Positions 58,987 through 64,000 of a stretch of DNA of 64,000 nt are shown here, in pieces (position 1 is the stretch's first letter; each line of letters starts with the position of its first letter). A program made the translations under genes and the position numbers. Source of the stretch: Novosphingobium beihaiense (GTDB lineage: Bacteria; Pseudomonadota; Alphaproteobacteria; Sphingomonadales; Sphingomonadaceae). The notes under the pieces were generated by a model. That model worked only from the letters and a program-made list of their open reading frames with translations. It was not told the DNA's origin and made no database searches. The DNA is taken from assembly GCF_022832375.1 (NCBI RefSeq), contig NZ_JALHLG010000011.1, forward strand, positions 124,001-188,000, in the 5' to 3' direction.

Positions 58987-60633
58987 ATGGCTGACCGGCG
59001 CACATTTCTGGCAGGCGGCATTGCGGCAGGCGCCATGGCCGCGGGCGTTCCCGCGCGGGCGCTGTCCGGTGCGCCGGGGCAGATGACGGCGGGCCCGGTC
59101 GAGCCCACATGGAATTCGCTGGTCGCCCACTACCGCTATCCGGACTGGTTCCGCGATGCGAAGTTCGGCATCTGGTCCCACTGGGGCCCGCAATCGGTGC
59201 CCGAGCAGGGCGACTGGTACGGACGCTTCCTCTACATGCAGGGGCATCCGATGTACGAGCATCACCTCAGGACCTACGGCCATCCCGCCGATACCGGCAT
59301 GATGGACATGCAGAATCTGTGGAGCGCGGACAAGTGGGACCCGGAAGGGCTGATGCAGCGCTTTGTGAAAGCGGGGGCGCGCTATTTCGTCAGCTTGGCC
59401 TGCCATCATGACAATCTCGACTGTTTCGATTCGTCGCATCATGCGTGGAATTCGCTGCGCGTGGGGCCGAAGCGCGACGTGGTCGGCACCTGGGAAAAGG
59501 CGGCGCGCGCGGCGGGGCTGAAGTTCGGCGTGTCGAACCACACCGCGCACGCCTGGCACTGGTATCAGACGGCTTATGCCTATGACCCGGAAGGGCCGCG
59601 CAAGGGCGAACGCTACGACGCGTTCAAACTCACCCGGGCGGACGGCGCGGGCAAATGGTGGGATGGGCTCGATCCGCAACAGCTCTACACCGGCCCGCAC
59701 ATGGTGGCGCCCGGCGGCATCGACAGCATCGCGGCGATGAACGCCTGGCATGACCGGCACGATGGCCAGTGGATCGAAACCGCCCCGCCCGGCGACGATA
59801 CATTCGCGCGCCAGTGGCTGCTGCGGCAGATGGACCTTGTCGCCAAGTACCGCCCGGATTTCTGCTATTTCGACGATTACGAACTGCCCTTCGGCCGCTA
59901 CGGCCTCGCCGCCGCCGCCGATTACTACAACCGCGCGATCGGCTGGCACGGCGATATCGACGTGGTGCTCACCGCCAAGCAGTTGAAGCCCCGCGCCCGT
60001 TTCGGTCTGGTGCAGGATGTCGAGCGCGGCTTTACCGACCACTTTTGGGACGAGCCCTGGCAGACCGATACCTGCATCGGCGACTGGTTCTACAACCGCG
60101 CGCGCTTCACCAATAAAAGCTATGTCGGTGCCCGCGCGGTGATCCAGCGGCTGGCCGATGTCGTCTCGAAGAACGGCAACCTGCTGCTTTCCATCCCCCA
60201 GCGCGGCGACGGCACGATCGATGCCGAGGAAGAGCAGATCCTCGACGATCTCGCCCGCTGGATGGCGGTGGGCGGCGAGGCGATCTTCGGCTCGCGCCCC
60301 TGGCACATCTATGGCGAAGGGCCGACCGCCTTGCAGCCGGGCATGCAGAACGAAGGCGGCTTCAAGGGCTTTGCCGAGGGCGATGTGCGCTTCACCACGA
60401 AGGACGGGGCGCTTTACATGCTGATGCTGGCCGCGCCCTCCGGGCCGCTTGCGGTGCAGGCTCTGGGCCGCCGCGCGCTGGCACGGGCAGGCAAGGGCGA
60501 GGTGGCGGCGGTGACGCTGCTCGGCGGCGGGGCCGTGCCGTTCCGCCAGACCTTCGAAGCGCTGGAACTGGACCTGCCGCGCGGGCTCGGCACCGTGCCG
60601 GTGGTGCGGATCGAAGGGCGCGGACTGGTGTAA
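58987..60633 (+). CDS. GH29 alpha-L-fucosidase, Tat-exported
   Basis: A 548-residue retaining fucosidase; starts at ATG 58987 behind GGGAGA. Signal ADRRTFLAGGIAAGAMAAGV is a clear Tat type. Motifs: WFRDAKFGIWSHWGPQSVPEQGDWYGR (about residue 55), KAGARYFVSLACHHDNLDCFDS, FGVSNHTAHAWHW and the nucleophile Asp in PDFCYFDDYELPF (about residue 302). LLLSIPQRGDGTIDAEEEQIL is the family's usual segment. Fucose is a terminal sugar of many plant xyloglucans, which fits the neighbouring genes. No fucose catabolic gene is visible in the window. Confidence 0.9.
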   Translation: MADRRTFLAGGIAAGAMAAGVPARALSGAPGQMTAGPVEPTWNSLVAHYRYPDWFRDAKFGIWSHWGPQSVPEQGDWYGRFLYMQGHPMYEHHLRTYGHPADTGMMDMQNLWSADKWDPEGLMQRFVKAGARYFVSLACHHDNLDCFDSSHHAWNSLRVGPKRDVVGTWEKAARAAGLKFGVSNHTAHAWHWYQTAYAYDPEGPRKGERYDAFKLTRADGAGKWWDGLDPQQLYTGPHMVAPGGIDSIAAMNAWHDRHDGQWIETAPPGDDTFARQWLLRQMDLVAKYRPDFCYFDDYELPFGRYGLAAAADYYNRAIGWHGDIDVVLTAKQLKPRARFGLVQDVERGFTDHFWDEPWQTDTCIGDWFYNRARFTNKSYVGARAVIQRLADVVSKNGNLLLSIPQRGDGTIDAEEEQILDDLARWMAVGGEAIFGSRPWHIYGEGPTALQPGMQNEGGFKGFAEGDVRFTTKDGALYMLMLAAPSGPLAVQALGRRALARAGKGEVAAVTLLGGGAVPFRQTFEALELDLPRGLGTVPVVRIEGRGLV

Positions 60634-60656
60634 CCTGCCTGACACTTGCACCACCT

Positions 60657-60687
60657 CCGCTCGCCCTGAGCTTGTCGAAGGGCGTTC
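60657..60687. repeat. Dispersed repeat, half element
   Basis: CCGCTCGCCCTGAGCTTGTC... one arm only of the 25561-25637 palindrome, in the 76-base gap between GH29 and GH35. Confidence 0.7.
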
Positions 60688-60709
60688 CGGCAGCGAAGAG
60701 GGGAAAGAC

Positions 60710-62344
60710 ATGAGAAGACTGTTCACGGCCGCCGCAGCGGCATCGGCTGCGATGGCCGCATTGGCCGCCTCGCTGCCGCTCCGCGCCGCGCCGGACTCGC
60801 TTCCCCATATCGCCGAAAAGGATGGCCGCCACGCGCTGATCGTCGATGGCGCGCCCTATCTGATGCTGGGCGCGCAGATCAACAATTCGAGCACCTGGCC
60901 CTGGGCCCTGCCCAAAGTCTGGCCGACGATGGCGGCGATGCACGTCAACACCGTCGAAGTGCCGGTCGGCTGGGAGCAGATCGAGCCCGAGGAAGGGCGC
61001 TTCGATTTCGCCATCGTCGATCTCCTGCTCAAACAGGCGCGCGAACGCCATGTGCGGCTTGTGCTGCTGTGGTTCGGCAGCTGGAAGAACACCAATCCGC
61101 AGTACACCCCGCGCTGGGTCAAGCTCGACAATGCCCGCTTCCCGCGCATGCGCCGCCCCGACGGCACGCTGCACTATGCGCTCTCGCCCTTCGGCCAGCA
61201 GACGCAGGCCGCCGATGCCAGGGCCTTTGCCGCGCTGATGCACCATCTGGCTGAGGCCGACCGGGACAATACCGTGATCATGGTGCAGGTTGAGAACGAG
61301 GCAGGCTCCTACGGCCTCGCGCGCGATCATTCGGGCGAGGCGAACGCGGCGTTCGCCGCTCCGGTGCCCGAAGCGCTGCGCCGCCGCATGGGCAAGGGGC
61401 CGGGCAACTGGCAGACGCTGTTCGGGCGCAATGCCGAGCTGTACTTCCACGCTTGGCACATGGCCCGCTACATCGATCATGTCGCCGCCGCCGGAAAGGC
61501 CGAAAAGCCGCTGCCGATGTACGTCAACGCGGCGCTGCCGGGCGATCCCTTCACCTGGCAAGACCCGAATACTTATGCCAGCGGCGGGCCCGCGAACACG
61601 GTGATCGACGTTTACAAGGCCGCCGCGCCGCATCTCGATCTGGTCGCGCCCGATATCTACAATCCGGCGCACAAGGCCTATCTCGGCTTCCTCGACGCCT
61701 ATGACCGGCCGGACAACGCGCTGTTCGTCCCCGAGACCGGCCATGCCAAGGAATACGCGCGCTATTTCTTTGCGGCGGCAGGGCGCGGGGCGATCGGCTG
61801 GTCTCCCTTCGGCATCGATCCGCTGCGCTATCTGCCCAGCCGCCCGGTCCATTCCAAACTCGATGCCCAGGCGATCGCGCCTTTCGCGGCGAACTACGAA
61901 CTCTTCGCCCCGATCGCGCGCCTGTGGGCCCGGCTTGCCTTCGAAGGCAAGACCTGGGGCGCGGCCGAGCCGGAAGGCGATGCCGAGGGCCACAGGCAGA
62001 CGCTCAAGCTGGGCAAATATACCGCCCATATCAGCTACGGCACCGGAGACTGGGGCCCGGCGAAACCCAAAGGCAATCCTTATCCCTCCGGCGGGGTGGC
62101 GATCGCCCAGCTCGCGCCGGACGAATTCCTCGTCACCGGCTTCTTCGCCCGCGTCGATTTCGCGCTGACCGATCCGGAGCGCGCCAACCTGCTGATCGAC
62201 CGGGTCGAGCAAGGCACCTATGACAAGGATGGCCACTGGGTGTTCCAGCGGGTGTGGAATGGCGATCAGGTGGACTGGGGCCTGAACTTCACCGCCGCCC
62301 CGCAAATCCTGCGCGTGAAGCTGGCGAGCTATCCCATCCGCTGA
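60710..62344 (+). CDS. GH35 beta-galactosidase with DUF5597-type C-terminus (copy 2), exported
   Basis: A 544-residue paralogue of the enzyme at 54303 with the same order of domains. GAGGGGAAAG precedes ATG 60710. Signal peptide FTAAAAASAAMAALAASLPLRA. Motifs: LGAQINNSSTWPWALPKVWP, TVEVPVGWEQIEPEEGRFDF, acid/base Glu in IMVQVENEAGSYG (about residue 200), nucleophile Glu in LFVPETGHAKEYARY (about 342). The Val in VQVENEAG, rather than Pro as in copy 1, is the common GH35 form. The two copies differ in loops (TWPWALP against NYPGELD) and may act on different side chains. Its last 16 bases overlap the metE fragment on the other strand. Confidence 0.86.
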   Translation: MRRLFTAAAAASAAMAALAASLPLRAAPDSLPHIAEKDGRHALIVDGAPYLMLGAQINNSSTWPWALPKVWPTMAAMHVNTVEVPVGWEQIEPEEGRFDFAIVDLLLKQARERHVRLVLLWFGSWKNTNPQYTPRWVKLDNARFPRMRRPDGTLHYALSPFGQQTQAADARAFAALMHHLAEADRDNTVIMVQVENEAGSYGLARDHSGEANAAFAAPVPEALRRRMGKGPGNWQTLFGRNAELYFHAWHMARYIDHVAAAGKAEKPLPMYVNAALPGDPFTWQDPNTYASGGPANTVIDVYKAAAPHLDLVAPDIYNPAHKAYLGFLDAYDRPDNALFVPETGHAKEYARYFFAAAGRGAIGWSPFGIDPLRYLPSRPVHSKLDAQAIAPFAANYELFAPIARLWARLAFEGKTWGAAEPEGDAEGHRQTLKLGKYTAHISYGTGDWGPAKPKGNPYPSGGVAIAQLAPDEFLVTGFFARVDFALTDPERANLLIDRVEQGTYDKDGHWVFQRVWNGDQVDWGLNFTAAPQILRVKLASYPIR

Positions 62345-62418
62345 ACGCCGGGGAGCGCGGGCGTCACGTCCTCCCATGTGCGGGCCTTGAGGCCGCAATC
62401 CGGGTTGACCCAGAGCTG
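62329..62418 (-). pseudogene. metE: Fragment of metE (C-terminal end only)
   Basis: On the minus strand, codons up to the TAG at 62329-62331 encode LWVNPDCGLKARTWEDV followed by a short tail. This matches the very conserved end of cobalamin-independent methionine synthase MetE, in which the Cys of NPDCGLKTR is a zinc ligand. No other part of MetE (more than 700 residues) is present: upstream codons in this frame do not look like MetE and soon enter the LysR gene. So this is a leftover of a deletion or rearrangement. Confidence 0.7.
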
Positions 62419-62498
62419 GCCGGACGAAAGCCGCCGCGCGTCTTCCCCGCCATCGGGCGTGCCGTTGGCATTGACGAGAACAGCAGCACTCTCGCGCC

Positions 62499-63428
62499 TT
62501 ATCCGGCGGCCTGACCGCTGCCGGAAGGGCGTATCAGTCCGCATTCTTCGCGAATCCAGTCCCGGAAAAGCATCAAGGCCGGTGTTTTCCGGCTCGCTTC
62601 GGGAAAGGCCAGCCAATAGCTGCGGTCTTCGGGCAAGGGCACGTTCACCGGGATCACCAGTTCTCCCGCCTCCAGTTCGGGTGCGATCAGGAAGCTGGGG
62701 AGCAGGGCCGCGCCGCCGTCCGCCTTGGCGGACTGGGCCAGCATCAGGAAATGGCTCAGGCTGGGCAGGCTGCGCGCTTCGGGTGCGGGCACGCCGGTCA
62801 ACGCGAACCATCGCGACCACGCATCCTTGCGCCGGGACTGCACCAGCAAGGGCACACGCAGAAAGTCTTCCGGGCGGGTGATGGCGTATTTGTCTTGCAC
62901 TGCCGGGGACACCACCGGCACGACATGTTCGTGAAACAGCAGGTCGTGCTCCGCGCCGGGCCAGTCCGGGCCGCCGACATGGATGGCCGCGTGGAACGGT
63001 TCTCGGGCGAAATCGAATATGTCGGTGCGGGCGGAGATGTTCACGACAAGGTCCGGATGCTTCTGGGTCAGCCGGGGCAGGCGCGGGGCCAGCCAGCGCA
63101 TGCCGAAGCCGGGCAGCACCGCCAGTTCGATCACGTGTTCCGGCTCCGGGTCCATCAGCCGCCCGGCCGCGCGGCGAATGGCGGAAAGCGCGGGGGCCAG
63201 GTCTTCGAGGAACTGGCGGCCGGTATCGTTCAGCACCACCCGGCGCCCGTTCCGGTCGAACAGCGCGGCGCCCAGCCATTGTTCCAGATTGGAGACATGG
63301 CGGCTCACCGCGCTCTGCGTCAGCCGCAGCGCCTCGCCCGCGCGCGTGAAGGAGCCGAGCCGGGCCGCCGCTTCGAAACAGTGCAGCATCGCCATCGGCG
63401 GCAGCCTGCGCCGGTCATCGTAGTTCAT
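62499..63428 (-). CDS. LysR family regulator (GcvA-like)
   Basis: A 309-residue regulator. N-terminal helix-turn-helix at about 11-70 (MLHCFEAAARLGSFTRAGEA, then LTQSAVSRHVSNLEQWLG), followed by a type 2 periplasmic-binding effector domain (IELAVLPGFGMRWLAPRLPRL, RTDIFDFAREPFHAAIHVGG). The sequence follows the GcvA/TrpI-type subgroup. It is divergent from astB, so its natural target may be arginine succinyltransferase-pathway genes; the metE scrap behind it does not look like a MetR context because the effector domain is not MetR-like. Effector unknown. Confidence 0.86.
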   Translation of the reverse strand: MNYDDRRRLPPMAMLHCFEAAARLGSFTRAGEALRLTQSAVSRHVSNLEQWLGAALFDRNGRRVVLNDTGRQFLEDLAPALSAIRRAAGRLMDPEPEHVIELAVLPGFGMRWLAPRLPRLTQKHPDLVVNISARTDIFDFAREPFHAAIHVGGPDWPGAEHDLLFHEHVVPVVSPAVQDKYAITRPEDFLRVPLLVQSRRKDAWSRWFALTGVPAPEARSLPSLSHFLMLAQSAKADGGAALLPSFLIAPELEAGELVIPVNVPLPEDRSYWLAFPEASRKTPALMLFRDWIREECGLIRPSGSGQAAG

Positions 63429-63490
63429 TCGTAAAACTCATCAACTGATGGCTATTCTCAGGCTTTTTACATGCCTTGAGATCGGGAATT

Positions 63491-63616
63491 ATGCAAATTC
63501 TCTATGAGGTATTAATCTGGGCCTGTCCGGCCGCGGGCTTCGAGGCGGGCGAACGTGTTGACATGACCGGGCAGACCGAGGGCATCATGCCGCATGCCGG
63601 AGAAGAAACGCGGTGA
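63491..63616 (+). CDS. Possible 41-residue leader or small ORF before astB
   Basis: ATG 63491 to TGA 63614-63616 encodes [20 protein letters not shown] followed by a polar tail ([20 protein letters not shown]). The stop overlaps a GTG (63613) that is in frame with astB, a coupling arrangement. A weak GGGA precedes the ATG. No family is recognised, and it could be chance. Confidence 0.25.
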   Translation: MQILYEVLIWACPAAGFEAGERVDMTGQTEGIMPHAGEETR

Positions 63617-63633
63617 CAGGAAAGGCAGCGCCG

Positions 63634-64000
63634 ATGCGCGAAATCAACTTCGACGGGCTGATCGGCCCCAGCCACAACTATGCCGGGCTCTCCTTCGGCA
63701 ATATCGCATCCGCCCGGAATGCGGGCGCGGCTTCGGCTCCGCGCGCAGCGGCGCTGCAAGGGCTGGACAAGATGCGGCGGATGCTGGCGCTGGGCCTGCC
63801 GCAGGGGCTGTTCCTGCCGCATGACCGGCCCGATACGGGCTGGCTGCGGGCGCTGGGCTTCACTGGCGATGACGATGCCGTGTGCCGGGCTGCATGGCAG
63901 CAGGAACCGGCGCTGCTGCGCAATGCCCTGTCCGCGTCCGCCATGTGGACTGCGAATGCGGCGACGGTCTCGCCTGCGCCCGATACGGCAGACGGGCGCT
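63634..64000 (+). CDS. astB: N-succinylarginine dihydrolase, 5' part (runs off window)
   Basis: The frame is open from ATG 63634 to the window end (122 codons). It begins [23 protein letters not shown], the unmistakable start of AstB, and goes on with [35 protein letters not shown] and [18 protein letters not shown], where the amidinotransferase-type fold is entered. AstB hydrolyses N2-succinylarginine to succinylornithine, ammonia and CO2 in the arginine succinyltransferase route. AGGAAAG lies upstream; GTG 63613 could add seven residues. Other ast genes should follow outside the window. Confidence 0.92.
   Translation, partial: MREINFDGLIGPSHNYAGLSFGNIASARNAGAASAPRAAALQGLDKMRRMLALGLPQGLFLPHDRPDTGWLRALGFTGDDDAVCRAAWQQEPALLRNALSASAMWTANAATVSPAPDTADGR

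Noticed and set aside
62499..63428. LysR gene as metR because of the metE scrap
   Set aside because: Its N-terminus and effector domain look like the GcvA group, and its divergent neighbour is astB, so the metE fragment alone does not justify the name.
1..64000. CRISPR arrays, tRNA, rRNA and prophage genes
   Set aside because: No regularly spaced direct repeats, no tRNA- or rRNA-like sequence, and no integrase, capsid or terminase-like proteins were seen.

Overview
The window looks like a chromosomal stretch of a sphingomonad (Sphingomonadales, Novosphingobium/Sphingobium type), an Alphaproteobacterium. The evidence is the high GC content, three large TonB-dependent receptors each paired with polysaccharide-degrading enzymes, oxidative (Weimberg-type) pentose catabolism of the Caulobacter/Azospirillum kind, and dispersed palindromes built on CCTGAGCTTGTCGAAGG. 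This assignment is from pattern recognition, not a database search.

Layout. 1-7.5 kb is housekeeping: the end of an ABC-2 type ATPase, a 55-residue CxxC protein, nadB, a YeaQ/GlsB membrane protein, a class I nrdA with no nrdB beside it, and a two-gene secreted endonuclease/phosphatase-family unit. 7.7-31 kb is an arabinan / L-arabinose region: two TonB receptors, an (alpha/alpha)6 glycosidase, two GH43 enzymes, a GH51 arabinofuranosidase, and a full oxidative L-arabinose pathway (sugar 1-dehydrogenase, lactonase, IlvD/Edd dehydratase, AraD1, alpha-ketoglutarate semialdehyde dehydrogenase). DgoK and DgoA are embedded in the same operon, and there are also a FucP-like transporter, a periplasmic mutarotase and a GntR/FCD regulator. 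31-51.9 kb is a xylan / D-xylose region: acetylesterases, GH43, GH39, GH3, a flavin-dependent halogenase-like gene beside a TonB receptor, a LacI regulator, and xylX-xylB-xylC with a sugar porter and a second mutarotase. 51.9-62.3 kb is a xyloglucan cluster: GH74, GH35, GH31 with PA14-like insert, GH29, second GH35. The window ends with a metE fragment, a LysR gene and the start of astB.

How it fits together. Secreted hydrolases release L-arabinose, D-galactose, D-xylose, L-fucose and glucose from arabinan, xylan and xyloglucan; TonB receptors take up oligosaccharides and MFS porters take up monosaccharides. L-arabinose and D-xylose are oxidised to 2-oxoglutarate. Only one acid dehydratase and one semialdehyde dehydrogenase are present, so the xylose branch must borrow them or use copies elsewhere. 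L-arabinose and D-galactose share their C2-C4 configuration, so the same first three enzymes could also feed D-galactose to DgoK/DgoA.

Regulation can be read from the DNA. Five 14-bp sites close to TGKTAGCGCTATCW mark every promoter of the xylan, xylose and xyloglucan half, including the one beside the LacI gene. A different motif, TTGTCGGAsTA, sits at three promoters of the arabinose half, including the one beside the GntR gene. The boundary between the two regulons falls near 31 kb.
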